From Salana multivorans (lineage in GTDB: Bacteria; Actinomycetota; Actinomycetes; Actinomycetales; Beutenbergiaceae): a stretch of DNA of 64,000 nt. This document shows positions 46,629 through 57,488 of the stretch, in pieces. The DNA is taken from the NCBI RefSeq assembly GCF_003751805.1, contig NZ_RKHQ01000001.1:992001-1056000 (forward strand). The letters run 5' to 3'. The position numbers and the translations under genes are program-made. Every line of letters starts with the position of its first letter. Positions within the stretch are counted from its first letter, which is position 1. The notes under the pieces are model-generated. The model did no database searches, was not told the DNA's origin, and saw only the letters and a list, made by a program, of their open reading frames with translations.

Positions 46629-47048
46629 TCAGAGCGGGTGGCGCCAGCGCACCAGCGCGCGGGAGGCCGAGACCTGCCCGGCCGTCCGCGCCGAGCGCCG
46701 CCCGAGCGGGAGCGGCTCCACGTCACCGGTCGCCGACGCCGCGAACACCCGGCCGGCCGAGCCGCGCAGCTCCTCGATCGTGCGCTCGAGCCGCGCGACC
46801 TCCCGCTCGAGCGAGAGGATCCGGCGGATGCCCTCGAGGTTGATCCCCTCGAGGGACAGCCGCTGGACCTCGCGCAGCGCGTCGATGTCGGCCTGCGAGT
46901 AGCGCCGGCCGCGACCGGGGGCGCGCGCGGGCACCACGAGGCCGAGCCGGTCGTACTGCCGCAGCGTCTGGGCGTGCATGCCCGCGACCGCCGCCGCCAC
47001 CGAGACCGGGAGGACGGGGGCCGTGTAGGCGTCGTGCCGAGCGTTCAT
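46629..47048 (-). CDS. hspR: HspR heat-shock repressor (MerR family)
   Basis: This 139-residue MerR-type protein has AAAVAGMHAQTLRQYDRLGL and GRGRRYSQADIDALREVQRL, followed by a helical region with two leucine-rich heptads (GIRRILSLEREVARLE). HspR binds HAIRE inverted repeats, CTTGAGT-N7-ACTCAAG, and represses dnaK and its own operon until heat stress. It is the last gene of dnaK-grpE-dnaJ-hspR, 27 bases after dnaJ, the standard actinobacterial order. Two HAIRE-like boxes lie upstream of dnaK. Confidence 0.95.
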   Translation of the reverse strand: MNARHDAYTAPVLPVSVAAAVAGMHAQTLRQYDRLGLVVPARAPGRGRRYSQADIDALREVQRLSLEGINLEGIRRILSLEREVARLERTIEELRGSAGRVFAASATGDVEPLPLGRRSARTAGQVSASRALVRWRHPL

Positions 47049-47075
47049 CGTCCGTGCTGTCCGTGCTGTCCGTGC

Positions 47076-48128
47076 CTAGAGTGCCCGCGCGGCCGCGTGG
47101 AGCGAGGCGCGCGGGTCGGCGTCGGCGGTGGCGGCGGCGAACGCCTCGACGGCCTCCCGCGCCTGCGGGGTGAGCCGGTCCGGCACCACGACCTCGAGCG
47201 TCACGATGAGGTTGCCCGTGCCCGCCTTCGCCGTGATCCCCTTGCCGCGCACGCGCAGCTTCTTGCCGGACGGGGAGCCCGCCGGGACCTTGACCTTGAC
47301 CGTGCCGCCGTCGAACGTCGGCACCGCGATGGTCGCGCCGAGCGCCGCCTCCGCGAAGGAGATCGGCACCGTGATCGTGAGGTCGCGCCCCTCGATCCCG
47401 TAGACCGGGTTCTCGGGAACCGTGACGTCGACGACGAGGTCGCCGGGCTCGCCGCCGCCGGCCCCGGGGCGTCCCCGGCCGCGCAGCTTGATCTTCTGCC
47501 CGTCGCGCACGCCGGCCGGGATGCGGACCGTCATGGGACGGCCCTCGACCGTCACCGACATCTCACCGCCCTCGACCGCCGTGCGGAACGGGATGGTGAG
47601 GCTGGCGTGCAGGTCGCTCCCGCGCTCCGGGCCGCCGAAGCCGGCCCGGCGTCCGCCGAAGCCGGAGCCGTAGCCGGCCCCGCCCCGCGCGCCCCCGGCG
47701 GCCCCGCCGAACATCCCGGAGAGGATGTCGTCGAGGTCGACGTCGGGGCTGCCGTAGCCGCCCCCGCCGCCCGTCGAGTACCGCATCCGCTGACCGCCGG
47801 CTCCGCCGCCGAACATGCCGGAGAAGACGTCCTCGAACCCGCCGCCGGCACCCGGACCGCCGGGTCCACCGGCGAACCGGGCCCCGCCGGACGCCATGGC
47901 GCGCAGGCTGTCGTACTGCTCGCGCTCCTTGGGGTCCGACAGGACCGCGTAGGCCTCGCCGACCTCCTTGAAGCGCGCCTCGGCCACGTCGTCACCCGGG
48001 TTCTGGTCCGGGTGGTACTGGCGGGCGAGCTTGCGGTACGCCTTCTTGATGGCGGCCTCATCCGCGTCCTTCGCAACGCCGAGGATCTTGTAGAAGTCCT
48101 TCTCGAGCCAGTCCTGGCCACCGCTCAT
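47076..48128 (-). CDS. dnaJ: DnaJ co-chaperone without zinc finger
   Basis: This 350-residue protein starts with a J domain (about residues 8-76, with KDFYKILGV and the HPD motif in YHPDQNPG). A long Gly/Phe-rich region with GGFEDVFSGMFGGG follows, then two beta-sandwich substrate-binding domains. The CXXCXGXG zinc repeats of classical DnaJ are absent, so this is a type II protein. It stimulates the DnaK ATPase. It is in the operon after grpE, with a 52-base gap. Confidence 0.95.
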   Translation of the reverse strand: MSGGQDWLEKDFYKILGVAKDADEAAIKKAYRKLARQYHPDQNPGDDVAEARFKEVGEAYAVLSDPKEREQYDSLRAMASGGARFAGGPGGPGAGGGFEDVFSGMFGGGAGGQRMRYSTGGGGGYGSPDVDLDDILSGMFGGAAGGARGGAGYGSGFGGRRAGFGGPERGSDLHASLTIPFRTAVEGGEMSVTVEGRPMTVRIPAGVRDGQKIKLRGRGRPGAGGGEPGDLVVDVTVPENPVYGIEGRDLTITVPISFAEAALGATIAVPTFDGGTVKVKVPAGSPSGKKLRVRGKGITAKAGTGNLIVTLEVVVPDRLTPQAREAVEAFAAATADADPRASLHAAARAL

Positions 48129-48180
48129 GACCGCCTCCTTCCTGGTGCCAGCGCCCCGCGCACACGTGCCGGTGCCTGCG

Positions 48181-48803
48181 TCACGCCGGACCCGCCACGC
48201 CGACGCGGGCGGGGCGGATCACGACGTCACCCCGGCGGTAGCCGGGCTGGGCGACCATCGCGACGGTCGTGGTCGTGGCGTCCGGGTCGTCGGTGTGCAT
48301 GAGCGCCTCGTGGAGCTCGGGATCGAACTCGTCCCCGGTCGCGCCGTAGCGCACGACGCCGAACCGGGTCTCGAGCACCTGCTCGAGCTTGTCGGCGATC
48401 GAGAGGAACGGTCCGGACAGCTCGCCGTGCCGGCGGGCCAGCTCGATGTCGTCGAGCACCGGGACGATCGCCTCCACGACGTCGGCGCGGCCGGTCTCCC
48501 TCGCCTGCGCCTCGAGCTCGCGCGAGCGCTTCACGAACGCGTTGAACCGCTGGTCGATGTTGTAGGCGTCGGCCTTGGCCCTGGCGAGCTGGTCCTGCAG
48601 GTCGAGCACGTCGGCCAGCACGCGCTCCGCGTCGCCCTCGGCGTCCGCGCCGTCGGCCGCGGCCGACGGCGTAGTGCCGTCGGCCGCGGTCCCGGCGGGA
48701 CCCTCGCGGCGCTCGCCCGCGGTGGACGCGGCGGCATCGGCCGACGGCACGCCGGCCTGCCCGTCCACCTCGTCCTGACCCGGCTCGTGCTGCGAGTCGG
48801 TGG

Positions 48804-48807
<4 letters not shown>
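48181..48807 (-). CDS. grpE: GrpE nucleotide exchange factor
   Basis: This 208-residue co-chaperone has a long disordered Asp/Ala-rich head (about 70 residues), then the coiled coil [20 protein letters not shown] and the beta domain ending [19 protein letters not shown], which also contains [14 protein letters not shown]. It exchanges ADP for ATP on DnaK. The GTG start overlaps the dnaK stop by four bases (GTGA), which couples their translation. Confidence 0.95.
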
Positions 48808-50666
<1,859 letters not shown>

Positions 50667-50735
50667 GTGTGTGTTCCTCACTTCTGTGACTCGGTTCCGC
50701 CACCCGTGCGGGTCGCGGCGATGTTCATCGGACTG

Positions 50736-50756
50736 GTTGAGTCCGCCACGCTCAAG
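50736..50756. promoter_or_regulatory. HAIRE-like box 1 (HspR site)
   Basis: GTTGAGT-N7-GCTCAAG differs from the HAIRE consensus CTTGAGT-N7-ACTCAAG at two positions. It overlaps the predicted -10 box of the dnaK promoter. Confidence 0.7.
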
Positions 50757-50783
50757 TTTGCTCCGTCTTGACGGACAGGTCAA
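50755..50783 (-). promoter_or_regulatory. Predicted dnaK promoter
   Basis: On the minus strand, -35 TTGACC (50778-50783) and -10 CAAACT (50755-50760) are separated by 17 bases, flanked by the two HAIRE-like boxes. Confidence 0.5.
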
Positions 50784-50789
50784 GCACGA

Positions 50790-50810
50790 GTTGAGCCGAG
50801 TCGACTCAAG
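50790..50810. promoter_or_regulatory. HAIRE-like box 2 (HspR site)
   Basis: GTTGAGC-N7-ACTCAAG has a perfect second half and two mismatches in the first. It lies upstream of the -35 box; the two boxes are centred 54 bases apart. Confidence 0.7.
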
Positions 50811-50902
50811 GTGGCCGGCGATCGGCGAGATTCCGCGGTTCCTGCGCGCCGACGCCACGGAAGGTGAGCGGACTCACACTGCGGCGGTGCGAGGATCGTG
50901 GG

Positions 50903-51682
50903 ATGAGTGCTGCGGTTCGGTATGTCGCGATCGGGGACAGCTTCACCGAGGGGGTCGGCGACGAGGTGGCCGGGACGCCCCGGGGCTGGGCCGACCTCGT
51001 CGCGGCCGGGCTGGCGGACCGCCACGGCGAGATCGACTACGCGAACCTCGCGATCCGCGGGCGGCTGCTCCGGCCGATCGCGACGACGCAGGTCGACCAG
51101 GTGCTGGCCCTCGACCCGCTGCCGACGATGGTGACGATCAACGGCGGCGGCAACGACATGCTGCGTCGCGGCATGGACGCCGCGACGCTGCTCGGGCTCA
51201 TCCGCACGGCCGCCGCGCGCGTGGCGGACGCCGGCATCGAGCCCGTGCTGCTCGCCGGCCCCGACCCGTCGGCGCGGCTGCCGATGCCGGCCCTCGTCCA
51301 CGACCGCGGGGCGGAGCTGACGGACGGTGTCGCGGCCCTCGCCGAGGAGACCGGTACGCGGTTCGTCAACGTCTTCGCCGACGAGGAGATCCGCGAGCCC
51401 CGGTACTGGTCGGCCGACCGGCTCCACCTCAACCCGCACGGGCACCGTCGCGCGGCCGACCTCGTGCTCGCGGGGCTCGGGATTCCCCAGCCGGCACGCG
51501 GGTCCGTCCCGCCGCTCGCGGCCCGGCCGCGCCTCGTCGACGACGCGGCGTTCTACGGGCGGTACGTGCTGCCGTGGCTGGGCCGGCGGCTGTGGCGGCG
51601 CTCGTCCGGCGACGGCCGCGTCGCGAAGCTGCCGACCTGGACGCGGGTGACGGCGGGCACCACGGGAGCCGGGGACGCCTAG
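50903..51682 (+). CDS. SGNH/GDSL-family hydrolase (esterase/lipase type)
   Basis: This 259-residue cytoplasmic protein has the four SGNH blocks: GDSFTEG near residue 10 (catalytic Ser), GGRLL-type block II (RGRLLRPIA), NGGGNDM near 86 (oxyanion Asn), and DRLHLNPHGH near 173 (Asp and His). Such enzymes cleave small ester substrates. The ATG at 50903 has only a weak ribosome site. The gene is divergent from dnaK and its last four bases overlap the convergent EF-Tu-domain gene. Confidence 0.87.
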   Translation: MSAAVRYVAIGDSFTEGVGDEVAGTPRGWADLVAAGLADRHGEIDYANLAIRGRLLRPIATTQVDQVLALDPLPTMVTINGGGNDMLRRGMDAATLLGLIRTAAARVADAGIEPVLLAGPDPSARLPMPALVHDRGAELTDGVAALAEETGTRFVNVFADEEIREPRYWSADRLHLNPHGHRRAADLVLAGLGIPQPARGSVPPLAARPRLVDDAAFYGRYVLPWLGRRLWRRSSGDGRVAKLPTWTRVTAGTTGAGDA

Positions 51683-52434
51683 AACGTGACGAGGTCGCCG
51701 CGGGTCACCTGGTCGCGCCGGATGCCCGCGAGGAGCAGACCGACCAGCTCGCCCGCGACGGCCACGTCCGTCACCTTGCGGAACTGCTCGATCCCGTTCA
51801 CCTCGGCGCGGGCGACCTCCTGGCCCTCCCGCACGACCCGGACCCACTCACCGACCCGCACCGTCCCGGCGGCGACGCGGCCCGTCACGACCGTCCCGCG
51901 GCCCGTGATCGAGAAGACGTCCTCGACCTCGAGCGCGAGCTCGCCCGACTCCGAGCCGGCCGGCGCGCCGAACGGGCTCGGGGACCCGTAGGGGTTCGCC
52001 GTCCCACCGTGTCCCGCCCCGGCGTCGCCGCGCGGGACGTACGACCCGGGCCCGGTGAGGTCGGCGTACGACGTCGGCCCCCGGACCCCGCCGTCGGCGA
52101 CGCCGTCGACCTGACCGGGCACGGTGCTCGTCGCGCCACCCGCCTCCCACGCCGCGGCCGCAGCGGCCGCCGACGGCGTCGGCTGGCTCGTGGGACGGCT
52201 CCGGAACACCGCGCGCGTCATGTTGAGCCCGCACACGAGCGCGACGCCGACGAGGACCCACAGCCCGATGCCGGACCCGCTGAGGCGGATGAACAGGACC
52301 GTCGCGGCGACGAGCAGGACCATGTTGACGAAGGCGGCCCGGATGATCGCGCGGTTCTGCGGCGGAACGGCGTTCCGGCCGCCCGAGGACGCGGCGGCGT
52401 CGGACGGCTGACGGGGGTCGTCGTAGGGACTCAT
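51679..52434 (-). CDS. Membrane protein with C-terminal EF-Tu domain II-like fold
   Basis: This 251-residue protein has two transmembrane helices near residues 28-70 ([19 protein letters not shown], then [15 protein letters not shown]) and a Gly/Ala-rich disordered linker. The C-terminal domain of about 80 residues contains [20 protein letters not shown] and ends [19 protein letters not shown]. That domain closely follows domain II of EF-Tu, including the GRGTVVTG loop, but there is no GTPase domain. The role is unknown. It may bind RNA, a nucleotide factor or a membrane translation partner. The gene's end overlaps the SGNH gene tail to tail by four bases. Confidence 0.75.
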   Translation of the reverse strand: MSPYDDPRQPSDAAASSGGRNAVPPQNRAIIRAAFVNMVLLVAATVLFIRLSGSGIGLWVLVGVALVCGLNMTRAVFRSRPTSQPTPSAAAAAAAWEAGGATSTVPGQVDGVADGGVRGPTSYADLTGPGSYVPRGDAGAGHGGTANPYGSPSPFGAPAGSESGELALEVEDVFSITGRGTVVTGRVAAGTVRVGEWVRVVREGQEVARAEVNGIEQFRKVTDVAVAGELVGLLLAGIRRDQVTRGDLVTF

Positions 52435-52490
52435 CCTTCGACGCTACTCGCCCGCGCCCGGCCCTGCCGAGCCCCGACCGGCCCGCGTCC

Positions 52491-52542
52491 GGCCCCGCCC
52501 GGCCCGGCAGCCATGCCCCGACCGGCCCCGCCCGGCCCGGCA
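52491..52542 (+). repeat. Short direct repeat (19 bp, period 33)
   Basis: GGCCCCGCCCGGCCCGGCA occurs at 52491-52509 and 52524-52542, both in the promoter region between the two divergent genes. It is GC-rich and may be a local slippage duplication. Confidence 0.55.
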
Positions 52543-52584
52543 ACCTTCCCGGACGACGGCGCCCGCGCCGGTACATTCGCGGGC

Positions 52585-55068
52585 ATGGCAGACCCGACCG
52601 CGCGGCCGCGTGCCGCGTGGCACCCGACCTGGACGGAGCCGAGCGGCCCCGCCTACCGCGACGTCACGAGCCGGAGCGCCTGGATCGACCTGCGCGCCCT
52701 CGCCTGGTTCGTCCTCCTCGCGCTGGCCGGCCTCGTCATGGCGTCGGTCGCCCGCAACGCGACGGCCGGGCTCGACGAGGACCTGCGCAACGCGCTCGCC
52801 GGGGCGCCCCGGACGATCCTGCACATCGCCCTCGTCCTGCTCCAGGGCCTCGCGCTCGTCGGCCTCGTCGCGTTCCCGGCGGCTCTCGCCCTCGCGCGGC
52901 ACTGGGGTCTGCTGGGCCGGGCCGTCCTCGCCGGCGTCGCCGGCGGCGGGGCGTTCTGGGCGCTCACCCACCTGCACCTGCTCCAGCCGGGCGCCGACCT
53001 CACCCCGATCGCCGCCGGCCTCGGCCCGGCGCCGTCGTCGATCCTCATCGCCGCGGCCGCGGCCGTCGTCGCGACGCTGCGCCCGGTCTCCTCGGCCGCC
53101 TGGCTCGGCCCCCTGTGGACGTGGCTCGCGCTGCTCGCCGTGCTGCGGACGCTCGCGTCGCCCGAGGCCCCGCTCGACGTCGTCCTCGCGATCGGCGTGG
53201 GCGGCACGATCGGGACGGGCGTGCTGCTCGCGTTCGGTCGCGTCGTCCACCGGCTCACGGCGGCGGGCGTCGCGGCGACGCTGGCGGAGGCGAGCACCCC
53301 CGTCGTCGCGCTCAGCCCGAGCGCCCCCGCGCTCGACTCGTGGCAGTGGCTCGCCCGGACGGCCCCCGGGACGGCGCTCGGCGTCGACACCCCCGCGGGC
53401 GGCGACACGCTCCTCCTGCGGGTCGTCGACCGGTACACCTGGCGCCAGGAGAACCTCGCCGGCACGTACCGCCGCCTGCGCCTGCGCGTGTTCTCCGGCG
53501 GCCGGACCGCCTCGCCCGTGGCGGCCGTGACGTCGGAGGCGATGATCGGCCTGCTCGCCGCGGACCGCGGCGTCCACGTCCCGCGGGTGCGCGTCGTCGC
53601 CCGGGCGCCCGAGGGCGAGGCCCTCCTCGCCGTCGACGACGTCGCGGGCATCCCGCTGGCCGACGTCGCCGACGCCGACGTCACGGAGTCCGTGCTGCGC
53701 GCCGTCTGGTCCGAGGTGGCGGCGCTGCACTCCCACCGGATCGCCCACCACGCGCTCACCTCGCGGGCGCTGCTCGTCCACGACGGCGCGGACGACGACG
53801 TCCCGGCGGACGACGACGCGGCGCCGACCGTGTGGATCACGTCGTTCGGACGCGGCCAGGCGGGAGCCGACGACGACGCGCTGCTCGGCGACGTCGCCGA
53901 CCTCCTCGCCTCGACGTACGCGCAGGTCGGGCCGGCGCGCGCGGTCGCCCCCGCCGTCGCGGTGCTGGGCGGCGACCGGGTGAGCGACGCGTCGCGGCTG
54001 CTCGTCCCGGTGGCCCTCCCCCGGCGCACGCGCGACGCGCTCAAGCGGACCTCCGGCGGCCTCGACCCGCTGCTGGAGGAGATCGCGACGCAGACCGGCG
54101 TCCCCCGGCAGAAGCCGCTGCCGATCGAGCGGTTCCGCCCGCGGACCCTCGTCGCGGCGCTCGCGCTCGTCGTCGCGTTCTACTTCCTCGTCCCGGAGCT
54201 GGCCGAGTGGCCGACCATGATCGACTCCGTCCGGCACGCCGACTGGGGCTGGCTGCCACTGCTCCTCGTCGCCTCCGCGCTCACCTACGTCGGGTGCGGG
54301 ATCGGGCTCGCCGGGTCGACCCCCGGACGCGTCCCGCCCGTCGACGCCGGCCTGGTGGCGCTGGCCAGCTCGTTCGTCGCGACGTTCTCCCCGCCCGGCC
54401 TGTCGACCATCGGCCTCAACGTCCGCTTCCTCCAGCAGCGCGGCTATCCCCTGCCCGTCGCCATCTCGGCGAGCGCGGCGAAGGAGGCGGCCGTCGTGGC
54501 CGTCCAGGTCGTCCTCATCGTCGTGTTCGCGCTGTGGGGCGGGACGACGGGCGTGTTCGCCGATCTCGTCTCGCACCTGCCGTCCGAGCGGGTGCTCGTC
54601 GGCGCCGGCGTCGCCGTCGTGGTGGTCGTCGCGGTGCTGCTCGCCGTCCCGCGCGTCCGCTCGCTGCTCCGCTCGCACGTCCTGCCGTCGGCGCGGCAGG
54701 GCATCGAGGCGCTCCAGCCCGTCATGACGTCGCCGTGGAAGATGACGCAGCTCGTCGTCGGCGTGGCGCTCCTGCCGCTCGGCTACGCGTTCTCGCTGTT
54801 CGCCGCGTCGCGCGCCTTCGACGCGACGACGCCGCTCGTCGCCGTCGTGCTGGTGTCGCTGACCGCCGGGTCGCTGGCGAGTGCCGCGCCGACGCCGGGC
54901 GGGATCGGCGCCGTCGAGGCCGTGCTGACGGCGGCGCTCGTGGCGATCGGGATGTCGACGTCGGCGGCGCTCGCCGCGGTCCTGCTCTACCGGCTGGTCA
55001 CGTTCTGGCTGCCGATCCCGCCGGGGTTCGTCTCGTTCCGCGTGCTGACGAAGCGGGAGATCCTCTAG
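52585..55068 (+). CDS. Flippase-like (LPG synthase TM/UPF0104) membrane protein fused to degenerate kinase
   Basis: This 827-residue protein has three parts: N-terminal transmembrane helices (about residues 36-225), a soluble kinase-like middle (about 245-500) and a C-terminal UPF0104-type transmembrane domain (about 515-825). The last resembles the membrane part of lysylphosphatidylglycerol synthase (SSFVATFSPPGLSTIGLNVR, ASAAPTPGGIGAVEAVL). The kinase-like part keeps strand and helix landmarks, but the expected catalytic HxD reads HHALTSRALLV and the DFG loop reads ITSFGRGQ, so it appears inactive. It may transport or flip a lipid or polyprenol intermediate while sensing a ligand. The ATG at 52585 follows a weak ribosome site. 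The next gene is a PlsC-like acyltransferase. Confidence 0.82.
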   Translation: MADPTARPRAAWHPTWTEPSGPAYRDVTSRSAWIDLRALAWFVLLALAGLVMASVARNATAGLDEDLRNALAGAPRTILHIALVLLQGLALVGLVAFPAALALARHWGLLGRAVLAGVAGGGAFWALTHLHLLQPGADLTPIAAGLGPAPSSILIAAAAAVVATLRPVSSAAWLGPLWTWLALLAVLRTLASPEAPLDVVLAIGVGGTIGTGVLLAFGRVVHRLTAAGVAATLAEASTPVVALSPSAPALDSWQWLARTAPGTALGVDTPAGGDTLLLRVVDRYTWRQENLAGTYRRLRLRVFSGGRTASPVAAVTSEAMIGLLAADRGVHVPRVRVVARAPEGEALLAVDDVAGIPLADVADADVTESVLRAVWSEVAALHSHRIAHHALTSRALLVHDGADDDVPADDDAAPTVWITSFGRGQAGADDDALLGDVADLLASTYAQVGPARAVAPAVAVLGGDRVSDASRLLVPVALPRRTRDALKRTSGGLDPLLEEIATQTGVPRQKPLPIERFRPRTLVAALALVVAFYFLVPELAEWPTMIDSVRHADWGWLPLLLVASALTYVGCGIGLAGSTPGRVPPVDAGLVALASSFVATFSPPGLSTIGLNVRFLQQRGYPLPVAISASAAKEAAVVAVQVVLIVVFALWGGTTGVFADLVSHLPSERVLVGAGVAVVVVVAVLLAVPRVRSLLRSHVLPSARQGIEALQPVMTSPWKMTQLVVGVALLPLGYAFSLFAASRAFDATTPLVAVVLVSLTAGSLASAAPTPGGIGAVEAVLTAALVAIGMSTSAALAAVLLYRLVTFWLPIPPGFVSFRVLTKREIL

Positions 55069-55156
55069 TGCGGTCCGCGAGGGGTGCGGCGCAGCGTCGC
55101 ACGGCGCAGCGTCGCGCGGTCGGCGACGGCGACGGCGACGGCCGTAGGGTTGGCCG

Positions 55157-55759
55157 GTGATCCGACGCTCCCTCGCCCGCCTGTACTGGCGGCTCAGCCG
55201 GTGGACGCTCGTGAGCGAGCCGCAGCCGCCCGCCACGACGGCCCGCGTCATCATCGGCGCCCCGCACACGTCCAACTGGGACGGCGTGCTCATGGTCGCG
55301 ATCGCCTGGACCTACGACATCGAGCTGCACTGGCTCGGCAAGAAGCAGCTCTTCGCTCCACCGCTCGGCCTGCTCACGCGGGCGCTCGGCGGGATCCCGG
55401 TCGACCGCGCGAACCCCGGCCGGCTGGTGGAGGAGATCGTGGCGGGCCAGAGCGAGCGGCCGTTCTCGATCGTCGTGACGCCGGAGGGCACGCGGCGCGG
55501 CGGCGGGGGCTGGAAGTCCGGCTTCTACCGGATCGCGCGCGAGGCCGACCTGCCCGTCACGCTCGGCTACGTCGACCGGGACACCATGACGTGCGGGCTC
55601 GGGCCGACGATCGAGCTGACGGGCAACGTCGGGGCCGACATGGACGTCATCCGCGCCTTCTACGCCGACAAGTCGGGGCTGCGCCCGGCCAACCGCTCCG
55701 AGCCGCGGCTCGCGCAGGAGCCGCGGGGCGGGGACGACCGGCCGGTCGAGCCGGCCTGA
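55157..55759 (+). CDS. PlsC-like acyltransferase
   Basis: This 200-residue protein has the acyltransferase motif HTSNWDG (HxxxxD, near residue 37), the Arg/Gly region GGIPVDR and the PEGTRRGG motif near residue 110. It probably moves an acyl chain onto a glycerophospholipid or similar lipid at the membrane. The GTG start is at 55157. It lies downstream of the flippase-like gene and 26 bases before def. The C-terminal 35 residues are charged and probably disordered. Confidence 0.85.
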   Translation: MIRRSLARLYWRLSRWTLVSEPQPPATTARVIIGAPHTSNWDGVLMVAIAWTYDIELHWLGKKQLFAPPLGLLTRALGGIPVDRANPGRLVEEIVAGQSERPFSIVVTPEGTRRGGGGWKSGFYRIAREADLPVTLGYVDRDTMTCGLGPTIELTGNVGADMDVIRAFYADKSGLRPANRSEPRLAQEPRGGDDRPVEPA

Positions 55760-55785
55760 CCCGGTCGGCCTGCGAGAATCACCCC

Positions 55786-56355
55786 GTGGCCATCCTTCCC
55801 ATCGTCGTCTCCGGCGACCCCGTCCTGCACCGCCCGGCCGAGCCGGTCGCCGAGATCACGGACGAGGTCCGCACCCTCGTCGCCGACATGTACGAGACCA
55901 TGGACGCCGCCCCCGGCGTCGGGCTCGCCGCTCCGCAGGTCGGCGTCGGGCTGCGCATCTTCACCTACAGCTACGTCGATGACGACGACGCCCCGTGGCG
56001 CGGCGTGGTCCTCAACCCCGAGCTGTGGATGACGCCGCTCGAGCCGGGCGAGCCCGACGAGGAGACCGAGGAGGAGGGCTGCCTGTCGTTCCCGGGCGAG
56101 CGCTTCCCGCTGCGTCGCTCCGACCACGCGGTCGTCACCGGGATCGACCTCGACGGCGAGCCCGTCCGGCTCGACGTGACCGGCTGGCGCGCGCGCATCC
56201 TCCAGCACGAGTTCGACCACCTGCTCGGCTACCTCTACACGGACCGGCTCTCCCGCAAGGAGCGGCAGATCTGCCAGAAGATCTCGAAGAAGCGCGGCTG
56301 GGGCGTCGAGGGCGTGTCGTGGACGCCGGGCGTCGACGAGGTCGGCGAGGGCTGA
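55786..56355 (+). CDS. def: Peptide deformylase
   Basis: This 189-residue metal hydrolase removes the formyl group from new N-terminal methionines. All three family motifs are present: GVGLAAPQVG near residue 44, EGCLSFPG near 101 (Cys metal ligand) and HEFDHLLG near 144 (two His ligands and Glu). The GTG at 55786 is the start. It lies 26 bases after the PlsC-like gene, possibly in one operon. Confidence 0.96.
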   Translation: MAILPIVVSGDPVLHRPAEPVAEITDEVRTLVADMYETMDAAPGVGLAAPQVGVGLRIFTYSYVDDDDAPWRGVVLNPELWMTPLEPGEPDEETEEEGCLSFPGERFPLRRSDHAVVTGIDLDGEPVRLDVTGWRARILQHEFDHLLGYLYTDRLSRKERQICQKISKKRGWGVEGVSWTPGVDEVGEG

Positions 56356-56414
56356 TCCACAGACCGTCGCGGCGAACCGGCGTGAGTGTCGGGGGCGTGG
56401 GCTAGCGTCGCGAC

Positions 56415-57488
56415 ATGGACGACACTCAGTCCCGCGAGCTCCTCGACCGCGCCCGCGGCTGCCTCACCGGCCTCGCCGTCGGGGATGCGCTCGGCATGCC
56501 GACGCAGTGCCTCCCGTTCGCGCTCGTCCGCGAGCGCTACGGCCTGCTCGCCGGGTTCGAGCCCGGCCCGGCGGACAACCCGATCTCGGGCGGCATGGCG
56601 GCCGGCCGGATCACCGACGACACGGAGCAGACCGTGCTGCTCGCGCGGTCCCTGCTCGACGACGACGCGGCGGGGCCCGGCCGCGTCGACCCGCTCGCCT
56701 TCGCGCGGGAGCTCCTCGCGTGGCACGGCCGGATGGTCGAGACCGGCTCCGAGGACCTGCTCGGGCCGAGCACGCTGCGCGCCGTCGAGGCCATCGCCGC
56801 CGGCGCCGACCCGCTCACGACGGGCCGCTGGGGCGACACGAACGGTGCCGCGATGCGCGTCGCGCCCGTCGGCATCCTCGTCCCGCCGCGACCGCTCGAG
56901 GAGCTGGCCCGGCGGGTGCACGAGGTGAGCCGGCCGACGCACGACACGAACGTCGCCGTCGCGGGTGCGGCCGCCGTGGCCGCGGCCGTCAGCTCCGCGC
57001 TGGAGGGTGCCGACGTCGCCGAGGCGACGGACCTCGCGGTCGAGGCGGCGCACCTGGGCGGCGAGCTCGGGCAGTACGTGCCGGGGGCCGACGTCGCGAT
57101 GCGGATCGAGTGGGCGCTCGACGTGGTGCGCGAGCAGCCGCTCGAGGCCGGGCTCGAGCTGATCTCCGAGCTCGTCGGCACGAGCATGGCGACGCAGGAG
57201 TCCGTCCCCGCGGCGTTCGCGATCCTCTCGCTCACGCCCGATCCCTGGCTCGCCCTGCGCGCCGCCGCCTCGCTCGGCGGCGACTCGGACACGATCGCGG
57301 CGATCGTCGGCGCCATCGCGGGGGCCGCGGGGGCCAGCTGGCCGGACGACGTGGTCGCCGCCCTGCTCGCCGCCAACCCGGCCCTGGCCGACGGGCCGTC
57401 AGCGCTCGACCGGCTCGCGGTGCGCCTGGTCGAGCTGCGCCTCGGCGCCGGGCGCTCCACCGGGGCCGCCGAGGGGGCCGGCCAATGA
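56415..57488 (+). CDS. ADP-ribosylglycohydrolase family protein
   Basis: This 357-residue all-helical protein has the ADPRH motifs GCLTGLAVGDALGMPT (residues 15-30), ITDDTEQTVLL near 66 (Mg-binding Asp pair), GRWGDTNGAAMR near 136 and SLGGDSDTIAAIVGA near 292 (second metal site). These enzymes release ADP-ribose from protein or other acceptors. Its stop overlaps the start of a PfkB-type kinase (ATGA), which suggests that the released sugar is phosphorylated by the partner. A ribosylated nucleoside substrate is also possible. Confidence 0.92.
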   Translation: MDDTQSRELLDRARGCLTGLAVGDALGMPTQCLPFALVRERYGLLAGFEPGPADNPISGGMAAGRITDDTEQTVLLARSLLDDDAAGPGRVDPLAFARELLAWHGRMVETGSEDLLGPSTLRAVEAIAAGADPLTTGRWGDTNGAAMRVAPVGILVPPRPLEELARRVHEVSRPTHDTNVAVAGAAAVAAAVSSALEGADVAEATDLAVEAAHLGGELGQYVPGADVAMRIEWALDVVREQPLEAGLELISELVGTSMATQESVPAAFAILSLTPDPWLALRAAASLGGDSDTIAAIVGAIAGAAGASWPDDVVAALLAANPALADGPSALDRLAVRLVELRLGAGRSTGAAEGAGQ

